Positions 1 to 9,696 of a DNA stretch of 64,000 nucleotides are shown here, one piece after another. The first letter of the stretch is position 1, and every line of letters begins with the position of its first letter. Source of the DNA: Alphaproteobacteria bacterium. GTDB lineage: Bacteria; Pseudomonadota; Alphaproteobacteria; Micavibrionales; Micavibrionaceae. The position numbers were made by a program, and so were the translations under genes. Location: assembly GCA_030147745.1 (NCBI GenBank), contig JASBUS010000025.1:1-64000 (forward strand), written 5' to 3'. The notes below the pieces were generated by a model, which was given only the letters and a program-made list of their open reading frames with translations, was not told where the DNA came from and ran no database searches.

Positions 1-430
1 GCTTTTCTTGCGCAGATGAACATGCCCCCTTTTTGTTTTTTACATGGCCTTCGGTCATGCCCATCGCAACGCCATGCATAGTTCCAATATAAGCCAACTG
101 TTTATCCGACCATTTTTTCTTTGCGCGCTCAAATGACATTAACGCCAAATAACTTCTCGATTGCCACTCTACAGCACACCAAGCCGCAACACCTGACTGT
201 TGCCCAATTTCAACAACAAATGCTGCCGTTTCATAGGGAACTATAGGCTCCATTTTTTCCTCTTCTGTTTCAGGCGGCACATGACTGCCATCAGACAGAA
301 TAGCTTTCGTTATATTTTCACGTGCTATGCGCATAACGGCATCTACCATAGGATCAGTCTGCGCGAATGCCGTATTAAAATTAATGGTTAAACTCATTAA
401 AACGCATAAAATACAATTTCTTAAAGACAT
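1..430 (-). CDS. Hypothetical secreted protein, C-terminus outside window
   Basis: An open frame runs on the minus strand from an ATG at 430 to the left edge without a stop, giving 143 codons of a longer protein. The first 23 residues (MSLRNCILCVLMSLTINFN, then TAFA) form a signal peptide with an AxA-like cleavage site, so the product is probably periplasmic or secreted. The mature part is mixed, with a Glu-rich stretch (EEEKMEP) and two cysteines. I do not recognise the family. The gene points away from the small membrane protein at 528, so a divergent promoter must lie between 431 and 527. Real coding is supported by the length of the open frame plus the signal peptide; the function is unknown. 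Confidence 0.65.
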   Translation of the reverse strand, partial: MSLRNCILCVLMSLTINFNTAFAQTDPMVDAVMRIARENITKAILSDGSHVPPETEEEKMEPIVPYETAAFVVEIGQQSGVAAWCAVEWQSRSYLALMSFERAKKKWSDKQLAYIGTMHGVAMGMTEGHVKNKKGACSSAQEK

Positions 431-527
431 GTCCTGACCTTATTAACTTTAGTTATATGATTAAGCCTAAAAAGCACATATAATTACACAACAAGCAACA
501 CTCTAATATAAAATTTATGGTGCAAAA

Positions 528-767
528 ATGTCAGAATCCGAACAACTACAAATCCTAAAAGAGATACGTGACCTAAAAAAAGAGTCGCTAGATATTCAAA
601 AGCAGCAATTTGAATTTGTAAAAACGCAATATGAACGTGCGGAACGTATTCAGGATAAAGCCGAAACGCTACAGAACAGAGCTTCCAGAACATTCAACTT
701 CATTTTTCCAGCTATCATCATCCTTGTGCTTATCCTTGCGTATTGGATTGTAAAGAATTTGTTTTAG
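528..767 (+). CDS. Small coiled-coil membrane protein (79 aa)
   Basis: The 79-residue product has a charged heptad-like helix rich in Lys, Glu and Gln (residues 1-50), then one hydrophobic segment near residues 57-77 (IIILVLILAYWIV) and a short C-terminus. This suggests a bitopic inner-membrane protein with a cytoplasmic or periplasmic coiled coil. A perfect -10-like hexamer TATAAT sits at 479-484, without a clear -35. The stop codon overlaps that of the convergent amidohydrolase gene by four bases (764-767). No known family is recognised; coding is supported by the clean helix-plus-TM architecture. Confidence 0.6.
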   Translation: MSESEQLQILKEIRDLKKESLDIQKQQFEFVKTQYERAERIQDKAETLQNRASRTFNFIFPAIIILVLILAYWIVKNLF

Positions 768-1960
768 GCATTCTTCGCCAAATTGCTTTCCACAACGCGC
801 ACCCAATATTCAACGCCGAGTGGGATGATATCGTCATTAAAATCATATTGCGGTGTATGTAGGCCTTGATTGTGGTTGGAGTTTTCATCCGCTTCGCCCT
901 GCCCCATCCAGATATAACAGCCCGGAACTTCCTGCAGCATTGCGCCAAAATCTTCTGCACCCATGGATGGTGCAACATTGGTATCAACTGCATCATCACC
1001 GACGAGCGCCTTGGCAATCAACGCACATTGGTCGGTTTCGGCTTCGCTGTTAATGGTTGGGTCATAGCCACCATCAGTAAATTTACATTCCGCGCGCCCG
1101 CCAAGCATTTTCGCAGTATCCGCGGCAATTTCACCAATACGGCGGATCATCAAACTGCGCGTTTCTGGTAAGAATGCACGTAAAGTGCCGCTAATATGCG
1201 CAGTTTCAGGAATGACGTTAAACGCCCCCGTCCCTGCATTAAAATTCGTGACCGATATAACAACAGAATCGAGCGGATCAACCGTACGGCTCACCAAAGT
1301 TTGCAGCGCGCTGACAATCTGCGCACCCATGATAATTGGGTCGAAAGTTTTATGTGGCATCGCGGCGTGACCACCCGCACCATGAATGTGAATATCAAAG
1401 CGCTCTGCTGCCGCCATAATCGGCCCTTTGCGCATCGCGATTGTACCTTTTGGCAATTTTGGCCAGTTATGCATGCCGTATATCGCATCCATTGGGAAGC
1501 GCTTAAACAAGCCTTCTTCAATCATTTTATGTGCACCGCCTTGCCCTTCTTCTGCAGGCTGAAAAATCAAATGGACTTTGCCATCAAAATTGCGGTTTTC
1601 ACTTAAATATTTTGCGGCGCCAAGCAACATGGCCGTATGCCCATCATGCCCACAGCCATGCATTTTACCCGGTATTTTCGATACATGCGGTTTATTAGGC
1701 TCTTCAATAATATCTAGCGCATCCATATCCGCGCGAAGGCCAATAACACGGCCGCTCTTATTAGTTTCCCCTTCAATCGTTGCCACAATGCCTGTCACCG
1801 CGATTCTATCTTCAAAATCGATGCCCCATTCTGTTAGTTTTTCACGCACAAGGCCTGATGCAAATTCTTCCTCAAACGCGGTTTGCGGGTTCTGGTGCAG
1901 CAAATGACGATAAGCCGTAATTTCATTTTGGATATCTTGAATAGAGTTTCTAATTTTCAT
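764..1960 (-). CDS. M20 family amidohydrolase (hippurate/N-acyl-amino-acid hydrolase type)
   Basis: A metal-dependent hydrolase of peptidase family M20, the group that removes N-acyl groups from amino acids or related amides in the cytoplasm. The diagnostic motifs are visible: GLRADMDAL, then the metal-binding HGCGHDGHTAM at about residue 100, QPAEEGQGGAHKMIEEG with the catalytic Glu pair, GMHNWP, and a late GAEDFG. The 398-residue length is normal. I chose the ATG at 1960 because AGGAG lies six bases upstream; an ATG at 1975 would place the start before that ribosome site. The substrate cannot be read from sequence. It ends convergently with the small membrane protein gene, stops overlapping. 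Confidence 0.92.
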   Translation of the reverse strand: MKIRNSIQDIQNEITAYRHLLHQNPQTAFEEEFASGLVREKLTEWGIDFEDRIAVTGIVATIEGETNKSGRVIGLRADMDALDIIEEPNKPHVSKIPGKMHGCGHDGHTAMLLGAAKYLSENRNFDGKVHLIFQPAEEGQGGAHKMIEEGLFKRFPMDAIYGMHNWPKLPKGTIAMRKGPIMAAAERFDIHIHGAGGHAAMPHKTFDPIIMGAQIVSALQTLVSRTVDPLDSVVISVTNFNAGTGAFNVIPETAHISGTLRAFLPETRSLMIRRIGEIAADTAKMLGGRAECKFTDGGYDPTINSEAETDQCALIAKALVGDDAVDTNVAPSMGAEDFGAMLQEVPGCYIWMGQGEADENSNHNQGLHTPQYDFNDDIIPLGVEYWVRVVESNLAKNA

Positions 1961-2045
1961 CGGCTGCTCCTGCATAGAAAGGGTCTTAACGCATAATGAC
2001 GTCTAATCATTATAACTTGCTCAACGCCTGCAGTATATGATGATT

Positions 2046-2645
2046 TTATAATTGCTGCGCCAAAAAACGCACACGCGCCGAAAACACAGGTTCAGCATCA
2101 GATTCGCTGATATATTGATGCTCAGTTAGATATTTGCAGAACACCGCGAGTTGATCACTATTGGGCTGAACATAGTAACGCCCTTTACTATGCCAATATG
2201 GGCGCTGAATCGGCATCGCGACACCAAATTGCCAAATATGCCCTGCATCGGTTGCTTCGCTTTTACAAAAGTCACGCGCTAAAACATTTTGAGTCGCTAA
2301 ATCCGTCACGATATCACTTGCTAGCTCCGCTGCTTTTGAATATTCCTTTATATAATCCAAACGCGCCTGTTTATCTTTATGCCTTACACCATATTCAGGA
2401 TGTCCCATATAAACACTAGTCGAAAAAGCAACGCAGAGCACAGGGCTATCGTGGTTCGCCCCATCAACACGGGTATGGCGCAGGCGGCGTTTATTGTAAC
2501 CTGTATTATATGTAGGCACAGCAGCTGACGATGCAGGGAAATATATCTCTGACAACAACGTCAACGGCGCAGTAACTTGCGCAGCAATTTTCCTACGCAT
2601 AGCGCCACTATATTCATTGCGTAATAATGCCGATATATGTGCCAT
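2046..2645 (-). CDS. Hypothetical protein (199 aa)
   Basis: A 199-residue soluble protein without a signal peptide or membrane segment. It is basic in the first third (MRRK, NKRRLRHTR) and contains aromatic-rich stretches such as YIKEYSKAAE and IQRPYWHSKGRYYVQPNSD. I recognise no family. The start is supported by GGAG ten bases upstream of the ATG. It stands alone between the amidohydrolase and the malic enzyme, in the same direction as the amidohydrolase but separated by about 85 bases, so it may share that transcript. Confidence 0.6.
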   Translation of the reverse strand: MAHISALLRNEYSGAMRRKIAAQVTAPLTLLSEIYFPASSAAVPTYNTGYNKRRLRHTRVDGANHDSPVLCVAFSTSVYMGHPEYGVRHKDKQARLDYIKEYSKAAELASDIVTDLATQNVLARDFCKSEATDAGHIWQFGVAMPIQRPYWHSKGRYYVQPNSDQLAVFCKYLTEHQYISESDAEPVFSARVRFLAQQL

Positions 2646-2776
2646 ATAATCTTATCTCCAAGCGCATAACCTACTCCCGATACGGCATTATGTCAAAATA
2701 ATTCACCATTTTATTGTGCAGTCCAGCATAATTTTCTGCGGTTGAAGGGCTGCTATGCAGAACATTCACTTGCCGT

Positions 2777-2811
2777 AATAACAGGGGTTTGCTAAAGATG
2801 ATCCTGTTATT
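2777..2811. repeat. Perfect 9-bp inverted repeat upstream of maeB
   Basis: AATAACAGG at 2777-2785 is repeated in inverse orientation as CCTGTTATT at 2803-2811, with 17 bases between. It lies 75-110 bases before the maeB start in an otherwise empty gap. It could be an operator for a dimeric regulator or an RNA hairpin in the leader; no T-run follows, so it is not a terminator. Confidence 0.45.
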
Positions 2812-2885
2812 TACAGATCACAATCAGATCAGCAATGACACGGTATAGAGTGAGTTTGAAACAAAGAATTTTAAGAGATAAAAAT

Positions 2886-5213
2886 ATGAAAGACAGCCTG
2901 CGCGAATCCGCCCTTGATTATCACAAAAACCCGAAGCCGGGCAAAATTTCCATCACCCCAACAAAAGCTATGGCGACCGCAAAAGATTTGGCGCTTGCCT
3001 ATTCCCCTGGTGTGGCGGCCCCATGCGAGGAAATTGCCGCTGACCCATTAAAAGCGCTTGATTACACATCGCGCGGGAACTTGGTTGCGGTTATTACCAA
3101 CGGTACAGCTGTTCTTGGTCTTGGCGCAATTGGCGCATTGGCGTCTAAGCCTGTGATGGAAGGAAAATCTGTCCTATTCAAAAAATTCGCAAATCTCGAC
3201 TCTGTTGATATTGAAATTGACGAGCTTGATGTTGACGCTTTCGTCGATACCGTTGCCCGCCTTGAACCATCTTTCGGCGGTATTAACCTTGAAGACATCA
3301 AAGCGCCAGAATGTTTTGAGATTGAAGAACGCCTACGCGAGCGTATGAATATTCCTGTTTTCCATGATGACCAACATGGTACAGCGATTATCGTGGGTGC
3401 GGCTTTCACAAACTGGCTGCATTATACAGGCCGCAACATTAAAGATATTAAGCTTGTCGCTTCTGGCGCAGGTGCATCTGCAATTGCCTGCCTTACCATC
3501 ATCCATGAAATGGGCTTACCAAAAGAAAACATCATTGTTTGTGACCGTAACGGCCCAATTTACAAAGGCCGTAACGAAGGCATGGATAAAGCCAAAGAAA
3601 AATTCGCTAATGACACCAAAGCACGCAGCCTTGATGAAGCGATCAAAGATGCAGATGTCTTCCTAGGCCTATCTGGCCCAGGCGCAGTATCACAAGAGCA
3701 AATCGCCAGCATGTCAAAAGCACCATTGGTGATGACCCTTGCAAACCCGACACCTGAAATCATGCCTGAGCTTGTCCGTGAAGTTCAGCCAGAAGCGATC
3801 ATCTGTACAGGTCGTTCAGATTATCCAAACCAAGTGAATAACGTTCTTTGTTTCCCATTCATCTTCCGCGGCGCGTTAGATGTCGGCGCAACAGCGATTA
3901 ACGAAGAAATGAAACTGGCCTGCGTTAAAGCGATTGCCGAACTTGCCCGCAAAGAAGCGGATGCAGAAGTTGCAAGCGTTTATGAAGACGAACAATTGGA
4001 ATTCGGCCCAGAATATTTGATCCCGAAACCATTTGACCCACGTTTGATTGTTGAACTTCCACCAAAAGTCGCGGAAGCCGCCATGAAAACTGGTGTCGCG
4101 ACACGCCCAATCAAAGATTTGAAAGCCTATCGTGAAAGCCTAGAAGCGCATACAATCAAAACTAGTATGGTGATGCGCCCTATTTTCTCCAAAGCAAAGC
4201 AAAACCCTAAGCGCGTTGCTTATTGCGAAGGCGAAGAAGAAAAAGTCCTACGCGCCGTACAAACAGCCGTTGATGACGGTATCGCACATCCAATCATTAT
4301 CGGCCGCCGTAAAGTCGTTGATATGCGCATCAAAAAACTGCGGCTGCGCCTTGAAGAAGGTAAAGATTACGAGCTTTGCGACCCTGAAAAAGACGCACGT
4401 TACCGTGATTATTGGGCAACATATCATGAGTTGTTGGAACGCCGCGGCGTAACGCCAACTTACGCGAAAACCATCGTCCGCACAGACACCACCGTTATTG
4501 GCGCGCTAATGCTCCATAAAGGTGACGCGGATGCCGTGATTTGTGGCGCTTATGGCCGTTTCAAAGATCATTTGAAACATGTCTATGACATTATTGGCGT
4601 GCACAAAAGCGCGAAGAACCTATCCGCTTTAACAGCGCTGATTACAAATAAAAGCACAATCTTCATCACCGACACACATGTGAATGTATGCCCAAATGTA
4701 GAAGAAATCGTTGAAAACACATTACAAGCCGCTGAAGAAATTCGCCGCTTCGGTATTGTGCCAAAAGTTGCATTGGTCAGCCATTCAAACTTCGGCAGCC
4801 GTGACAGCGAAAGCGCTGTGCGTATGTCTGAAGCTTGCCGCATCATTAAAGAACGCGATCCAAGCCTAGAAATTGATGGTGAAATGCATGCCGATGTGGC
4901 CTTGCGTGAAGCTTTACGTCAGGAAGTTATGCCGAATTCAAGCCTAAAAGATAACGCGAACCTTTTGGTTATGCCGAACCTTGATGCAGCGAATGTTGGC
5001 CTAAACCTAACAAAAGCCATGACAGACGGCATTTCAATTGGCCCAATGATCTTGGGCGCACGTTTGCCAATCCATATCGTTACACCTTCCATGTCAACAC
5101 GCGGCATTGTAAATATGACGGCTATGGCAACAATCTCTGCGCAGGTGGCAGAACAGAAGCGTGACAATGTTGTTCAGAAAACATTGTTCCCAAAGACACA
5201 GGCCACAGCTTAA
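2886..5213 (+). CDS. maeB: NADP-dependent malic enzyme with phosphotransacetylase-like domain
   Basis: Oxidatively decarboxylates malate to pyruvate with NADP, linking the TCA cycle to pyruvate and NADPH supply. The 775-residue protein has the two-part MaeB layout. The malic-enzyme part occupies residues 1-430 ([41 protein letters not shown] with catalytic and metal residues, and the nucleotide-binding [10 protein letters not shown]). A phosphate-acetyltransferase-like domain follows to the end; in known MaeB proteins that domain is regulatory, not catalytic. I place the start at 2886 because the homologous N-terminus begins at [13 protein letters not shown]; a longer frame from 2835 adds 17 unconserved residues. 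It is monocistronic, with a terminator directly downstream. Confidence 0.96.
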   Translation: MKDSLRESALDYHKNPKPGKISITPTKAMATAKDLALAYSPGVAAPCEEIAADPLKALDYTSRGNLVAVITNGTAVLGLGAIGALASKPVMEGKSVLFKKFANLDSVDIEIDELDVDAFVDTVARLEPSFGGINLEDIKAPECFEIEERLRERMNIPVFHDDQHGTAIIVGAAFTNWLHYTGRNIKDIKLVASGAGASAIACLTIIHEMGLPKENIIVCDRNGPIYKGRNEGMDKAKEKFANDTKARSLDEAIKDADVFLGLSGPGAVSQEQIASMSKAPLVMTLANPTPEIMPELVREVQPEAIICTGRSDYPNQVNNVLCFPFIFRGALDVGATAINEEMKLACVKAIAELARKEADAEVASVYEDEQLEFGPEYLIPKPFDPRLIVELPPKVAEAAMKTGVATRPIKDLKAYRESLEAHTIKTSMVMRPIFSKAKQNPKRVAYCEGEEEKVLRAVQTAVDDGIAHPIIIGRRKVVDMRIKKLRLRLEEGKDYELCDPEKDARYRDYWATYHELLERRGVTPTYAKTIVRTDTTVIGALMLHKGDADAVICGAYGRFKDHLKHVYDIIGVHKSAKNLSALTALITNKSTIFITDTHVNVCPNVEEIVENTLQAAEEIRRFGIVPKVALVSHSNFGSRDSESAVRMSEACRIIKERDPSLEIDGEMHADVALREALRQEVMPNSSLKDNANLLVMPNLDAANVGLNLTKAMTDGISIGPMILGARLPIHIVTPSMSTRGIVNMTAMATISAQVAEQKRDNVVQKTLFPKTQATA

Positions 5214-5237
5214 CACGATATAACTAAAGCATTTTCT

Positions 5238-5275
5238 AAAGCCTTCTTATGCCCCCGCGCTAAGAAGGCTTTTTT
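5238..5275 (+). terminator. Rho-independent terminator after maeB
   Basis: The arm AAAGCCTTCTTA pairs with TAAGAAGGCTTT across an 11-base loop, followed by a run of T. It starts 25 bases after the maeB stop codon. Confidence 0.9.
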
Positions 5276-5283
5276 ATGTCCCC

Positions 5284-5312
5284 TTGCAATACTTATAAAA
5301 AACTGATATAAA
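5284..5312 (+). promoter_or_regulatory. Probable sigma-70 promoter of mgtE
   Basis: TTGCAA (5284-5289), a 17-base spacer and TATAAA (5307-5312) lie about 47 bases before the mgtE start. The remaining leader is too short for a magnesium riboswitch, so Mg control at the RNA level is not apparent here. Confidence 0.55.
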
Positions 5313-5358
5313 TCTTGCGAAAATATTCAGTAAAAAATCCAATTTTATAGGGTATGGA

Positions 5359-6786
5359 ATGACTTCAGACAGCGATCTCCACAAAGACACTGCCGAAGAC
5401 TTGACCGAGGACAAAAAAAGCGGTCAAGACAACCCTCTATTCGGCTTACAAGACGCGCAGGTTAAGGCCGTCACCGCTTTGCTTCAGGCAGGTAGTGACG
5501 CGAAAAAGCCATTGCAAGGCTTGCTCGATGAAATGAGCAATGCGGATATTGCTGATCTATTTGCTAAATTACATAGCGACCAACGCGAAAACCTTGTTAA
5601 CCAACATGGTGACAGCTTCGACCCAAATGTTTATGCCGAGATTGATTATGATCTTAGGCCTGAAATTATTGACCTTCTGCCGACAGAACAAGTGGCCAAT
5701 ATCGTCGATGAGCTTGATAGTGACGATGCGCTTGATTTGATTATCTCGCTTGAAGAAGAACGTCAGGATGAAATTATCCGCCAGCTTTCCGCCAAGACCC
5801 GTATGGAATTGAAGGAAGGTATGAACTTCCCCGAAGATTCTGCTGGTCGCTTGATGCAGCGTGAATTTGTCGCCATCCCACAATTCTGGACGGTGGGTAA
5901 AACCATTGACTATTTACGTGCCGCTGCCGATGAAATTCCAGATGAATTCTTTGATATTTTCGTCATTACGCCAACATATCACGTTGCAGGCGAAATCCCG
6001 CTTAGCCGCTTAATCAAAGCGAAGCGTTCCGAGAAGCTTGAAAGCCTAACGCTTGATGACATTCACTCCATCCCCGCCGATACGGACCAAGAAGATGTGG
6101 CGCGTATTTTCCGCCGTGAGAATATCGCATCTGCACCGGTTGTTGATAATAACGGCCGCCTGATTGGTGTGGTCACGATTGATGACGTCATCCACGTTAT
6201 TGACGAAGAAGCCGAAGAAGACTTCTTGAAACTCGGTGGTATTGAGGAGGACGACTTATATCGTGCGGTTCTCTCAACCACAAGCTCACGCTTCCGTTGG
6301 CTCTTCATTAACTTATTGACGGCCATTTTCGCATCGATGGTTATTGCCCTATTTGAAACGACAATTGATAAAGTCGTCGCCCTCGCCATCCTTATGCCGA
6401 TCGTTGCATCAATGGGCGGTAACGCTGGTACGCAGGCACTAACCGTTGCCGTGCGCGCGCTATCGACCAAAGAACTTACACGCTCAAATACGATGCGTAT
6501 CATTTGGAAAGAAACCCTTGTTGGCTTTATAAACGGCGCCCTTTTCGCGGTATTAATCGGCGCCGCGGCGACTTTATGGTTCCAAGACATCATGCTTGGC
6601 GGCGTGATTGCAGCCGCGATGATCATCAACCTGCTCGTGGCTGGTCTTTTTGGCGCAGGTATCCCGATCATGCTCGACCGCATGGGCTCTGACCCTGCGA
6701 TTTCGTCATCAGTCATCCTGACGACAGCCACTGATGTAATCGGCTTCTTCGCCTTCCTTGGCCTCGCCGCATTATTCCTTATATAA
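5359..6786 (+). CDS. mgtE: Magnesium transporter MgtE
   Basis: An inner-membrane Mg2+ channel of the MgtE (SLC41-like) family. The 475-residue protein has the standard order: a cytoplasmic helical N-domain (about 40-150, DIADLFAKL and LDSDDALDLI), a CBS pair (about 155-280, ending GVVTIDDVIHVIDEEAEED, the Mg-sensing acidic patch), then five membrane helices from about residue 315 with the pore motif MPIVASMGGNAGTQ. The first 40 residues are a charged extension. It is monocistronic, with its own promoter upstream and a promoter for the next gene immediately downstream. Confidence 0.96.
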   Translation: MTSDSDLHKDTAEDLTEDKKSGQDNPLFGLQDAQVKAVTALLQAGSDAKKPLQGLLDEMSNADIADLFAKLHSDQRENLVNQHGDSFDPNVYAEIDYDLRPEIIDLLPTEQVANIVDELDSDDALDLIISLEEERQDEIIRQLSAKTRMELKEGMNFPEDSAGRLMQREFVAIPQFWTVGKTIDYLRAAADEIPDEFFDIFVITPTYHVAGEIPLSRLIKAKRSEKLESLTLDDIHSIPADTDQEDVARIFRRENIASAPVVDNNGRLIGVVTIDDVIHVIDEEAEEDFLKLGGIEEDDLYRAVLSTTSSRFRWLFINLLTAIFASMVIALFETTIDKVVALAILMPIVASMGGNAGTQALTVAVRALSTKELTRSNTMRIIWKETLVGFINGALFAVLIGAAATLWFQDIMLGGVIAAAMIINLLVAGLFGAGIPIMLDRMGSDPAISSSVILTTATDVIGFFAFLGLAALFLI

Positions 6787-6801
6787 TGTTTCCATAAATA
6801 A

Positions 6802-6830
6802 TTGACAATCAATTTCCCATAATATATAAA
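6802..6830 (+). promoter_or_regulatory. Sigma-70 promoter of the lipoprotein gene
   Basis: A perfect -35 TTGACA (6802-6807) is followed after 17 bases by TATAAA (6825-6830). The expected transcript begins about 20 bases before the TTG start at 6858. Confidence 0.7.
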
Positions 6831-6857
6831 ACAATACATATATTACAGGAGAAGAAA

Positions 6858-7520
6858 TTGACATCAGTGCAGTATAAAACGGCTATACCAATCCTAGGCC
6901 TCACCTTTTTACTTTCAGCATGCGGTACAGATTTATGCCCTGACAAGCCGACTGAAGACGCAATCGGCTATACAAGCAACGCAAAAATTTTTAACGGCTC
7001 TACAAAACACGGTAAAGTATGTACCGTTAGCGCCCATAAATTACAAGAAGATGAAAGCTATCGTCTAAGAGAAGGCCTATTATATATCAATGGTGATTTA
7101 CCAAATGACGTCAGCCTAACCGTAGATAGCGGGAAAATTGTCGTGAATGGTAACCTTGGCCTTAACAATAGCCTTAAAGCAAAAGCACCAATTAAAACGC
7201 ATACCGAACGTGAATCTTATGTATGCATGCAATATAACGCCGCTTTAAAAATGAGCACCCTATCGACATGTTATAAAAGCGTTACTATTTTTGATGGCTA
7301 TGCATATCCAAATGATCACGATCCATCCATTATTATTAATGGTCGCGTTAATAGTAGTTCAAAGCTAACCGGCAATAGCGGTCTTTATATTCGTGATTAT
7401 ATGAAGAACCAACAAATAAACTATTATTCAGACCAATATGCAAAAGGCGCACGCACCAAAATCGATACGGGCTATCTGTATGAAAAAGGCTATCACATCT
7501 ATCCGCTTTTGAATTTATAA
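6858..7520 (+). CDS. Putative lipoprotein, TTG start (220 aa)
   Basis: The N-terminus carries a lipoprotein signal peptide: hydrophobic stretch IPILGLTFLLSACG with the lipobox LSAC at about residue 22, so the mature protein should be lipidated at Cys. The rest is polar and rich in beta-type segments and Asn/Gly turns (GLLYINGDLPNDVSL, DSGKIVVNGNLGLNN), like a repetitive beta solenoid. Five further cysteines are present. The start is TTG, supported by AGGAG six bases upstream and by the signal peptide beginning there. No family is recognised. A strong promoter precedes it, so it may be well expressed. Confidence 0.75.
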   Translation: MTSVQYKTAIPILGLTFLLSACGTDLCPDKPTEDAIGYTSNAKIFNGSTKHGKVCTVSAHKLQEDESYRLREGLLYINGDLPNDVSLTVDSGKIVVNGNLGLNNSLKAKAPIKTHTERESYVCMQYNAALKMSTLSTCYKSVTIFDGYAYPNDHDPSIIINGRVNSSSKLTGNSGLYIRDYMKNQQINYYSDQYAKGARTKIDTGYLYEKGYHIYPLLNL

Positions 7521-7565
7521 ACTTCGTCTTGCGCTTCTGGTTGTAGATGTTGTAAACAACTAGCC

Positions 7566-9569
7566 ATGAGCAAAAAGAAAACCACCAAAGCGAAATCGAC
7601 AAAGTCGACAAAATCGAAACGCAAAACCGCACCGAAAAAATCATCTGTGCGGTTCTCGCCTATGGGGATTTTTAAGAAGCTATTTAAGCTAGGCATCCTC
7701 CTCGCGCTTTGGGGCACGCTTGCCGTCATTTGCTTAATTGCTTGGTATGCGCGTGAATTACCAGACATCACCCAAAACGTCGAATTTGAACATCGCGCCG
7801 CCATAACCATCCTTGCCAATGATGATAGCCAGATCACGCGGATCGGCGAATTACGTGGCATGACAATTCAGATACAAGACGTACCGAATTATGTGCGCTA
7901 CGCTTTTATATCCATCGAAGACCGCCGCTTTTACACGCATTTCGGCATTGACCCACAAGGCATTGCCCGCGCGATTTACACCAAGCTTTTCCGCGGCGGG
8001 CGCTTGGCAGGTGGCTCAACCATTACCCAACAATTGGCGAAAAACCTATTTTTAAGCCATCAACGCAGCCTAAAACGTAAAGTGCAAGAAGCCTTGATTG
8101 CGTTGTGGTTAGAACGCACTCTGACTAAAGATGAAATTCTAAGCGCTTATTTAAACCGTGTGTATTTTGGCGCAGGTGCTTATGGCATTGAAGCCGCCGC
8201 AAATACTTATTTTGATAAATCTGCACGCGATATAAATTTAGGCGAAGCCGCCATTCTGGCGGGCTTACTTAAAGCACCATCACGCTATGCCCCGACCAAT
8301 AACCTTGCCCTCGCGCAGCAGCGCGGCCGTTTGGTGCTCAACGCCATGGTCGAAGAAGGTTACATCACGCGCAGCGAAGCAGAAATGCAAGCTGGCCTAA
8401 GCGTCACCCGTCCAAAAGCCCGCCCATTAGATGCCGATAGCGGCCGTTATTTTGCGGATTGGATTATGGGTGAAGCCGCCAAATTAATTTCAATGCCTGA
8501 AGAACATATTGTCATTGAAACCACACTTGACCCCGAATTACAAAATGCCGCGCAGCACGCCCTTAATCAGGCCGTCACACAAAATGGTGAAGAACGCAAC
8601 TTCTCCCAAGGGGCAACATTATCGATGGGGCGTGACGGTGCAATTTACGCTATGGTCGGCGGCGTTAATTATCGCCAGAGCCAATTTAACCGTGCCACGC
8701 AAGCCTTACGTCCATCAGGCTCTGCCCTAAAACCATTCATCTATCTAACCGCGCTTGAACAAGGCTGGCAGCCTGATGATAAAATCCTCGATGCCGAAAT
8801 CACGGATATTGAATCAAGCTATCAACCTGAAAATTACGGCGATAAATATTATGGCGAAGTCACATTAACAGACGCGCTCAGTAAGTCGATGAACACCGCC
8901 GCCGTGCGTCTGACCCTGCAAATCGGCCTAGGGAACTTCATCAAAAAACTGCGCAAATTGGGCATTACCGCCGATTTAAACCGCGACCTTTCTCTTGCCC
9001 TTGGCAGCGCGGGCATCAACGCATTAGAACTCACATCCGCCTATGCGACATTAATGAATGAAGGCCTAAAAGTTGAACCTTACGGCATTAAACGCATTTT
9101 GACCAAAGACGGCGTTGTCCTTTATGACCGTATGGAGCAGCGCCACAGCCAAAACCGTATCATCAAAAGCCGCTATGTTGACCGCCTCAACACCATGCTA
9201 AACCATGCCGTGGAATATGGCACAGGCCGCGCTGCACATATTGACGGCGTCCGCGTTTACGGCAAAACAGGCACGTCACAAGATACGCGCGATGCATGGT
9301 TTATTGGATTCACAAACAACATCACCACCGCTGTATGGCTTGGTAACGATGACAACACCCCAATGGATCACGTCACAGGCGGGGCATTCCCTGCCCGCAT
9401 CTGGCAAGAACTTATGCGCCGCAGTTTAGACGATAACAGCCCAGCCTATGCACAGCAGGCGGATGAAACATCAGGCTTCTCTCGCTTACTCAGCTCCCTA
9501 CTCGGCGGCGGTGGCAGCGACACGCAAGTCACGACCAAGCCACGCCAGAGTTACGACTTAAACGAATAA
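7566..9569 (+). CDS. PBP1A-family bifunctional penicillin-binding protein
   Basis: A class A penicillin-binding protein that polymerises glycan strands and cross-links peptidoglycan at the outer face of the inner membrane. After a Lys-rich cytoplasmic tail (residues 1-33) comes one membrane anchor (about 37-60). The GT51 glycosyltransferase follows, with EDRRFYTHFGID near residue 118 and GGSTITQQLAKN. The transpeptidase has SALK (nucleophile Ser near 386), SMN (near 441) and KTGTS (near 567). Its 667 residues are on the short side for MrcA because the long insert domain is absent, so the exact paralogue name is left open. It starts 45 bases after the lipoprotein gene. Confidence 0.94.
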   Translation: MSKKKTTKAKSTKSTKSKRKTAPKKSSVRFSPMGIFKKLFKLGILLALWGTLAVICLIAWYARELPDITQNVEFEHRAAITILANDDSQITRIGELRGMTIQIQDVPNYVRYAFISIEDRRFYTHFGIDPQGIARAIYTKLFRGGRLAGGSTITQQLAKNLFLSHQRSLKRKVQEALIALWLERTLTKDEILSAYLNRVYFGAGAYGIEAAANTYFDKSARDINLGEAAILAGLLKAPSRYAPTNNLALAQQRGRLVLNAMVEEGYITRSEAEMQAGLSVTRPKARPLDADSGRYFADWIMGEAAKLISMPEEHIVIETTLDPELQNAAQHALNQAVTQNGEERNFSQGATLSMGRDGAIYAMVGGVNYRQSQFNRATQALRPSGSALKPFIYLTALEQGWQPDDKILDAEITDIESSYQPENYGDKYYGEVTLTDALSKSMNTAAVRLTLQIGLGNFIKKLRKLGITADLNRDLSLALGSAGINALELTSAYATLMNEGLKVEPYGIKRILTKDGVVLYDRMEQRHSQNRIIKSRYVDRLNTMLNHAVEYGTGRAAHIDGVRVYGKTGTSQDTRDAWFIGFTNNITTAVWLGNDDNTPMDHVTGGAFPARIWQELMRRSLDDNSPAYAQQADETSGFSRLLSSLLGGGGSDTQVTTKPRQSYDLNE

Positions 9570-9570
9570 A

Positions 9571-9603
9571 CAAAAACCCCCGACGCGGAGGAGGCATCGG
9601 GGG
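9571..9603 (-). terminator. Terminator for the minus-strand gene at 9697
   Basis: CCCCCGA (9577-9583) pairs with TCGGGGG (9597-9603). Read on the minus strand, the stem is followed by a T-run, so it terminates transcripts arriving from the gene at 9697-10167. It may also slow readthrough from the plus-strand PBP gene. Confidence 0.75.
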
Positions 9604-9696
9604 CGAGTTGAATGCTATCTGGTGTAAAATAAATAGCAGGGACTATTCTGTAATTTGCGCGGTTAAATCCTGCGCAACAATAAACACATAACCAAC

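Noticed and set aside
5313-5358. Magnesium-sensing riboswitch before mgtE
   Set aside because: The predicted leader is under 50 bases, too short for an M-box.
6063-6839. 258-codon open frame antisense to mgtE
   Set aside because: It lies wholly opposite a clear gene, is Ser/Arg/Ile-rich in the way antisense frames usually are, and has no family pattern.
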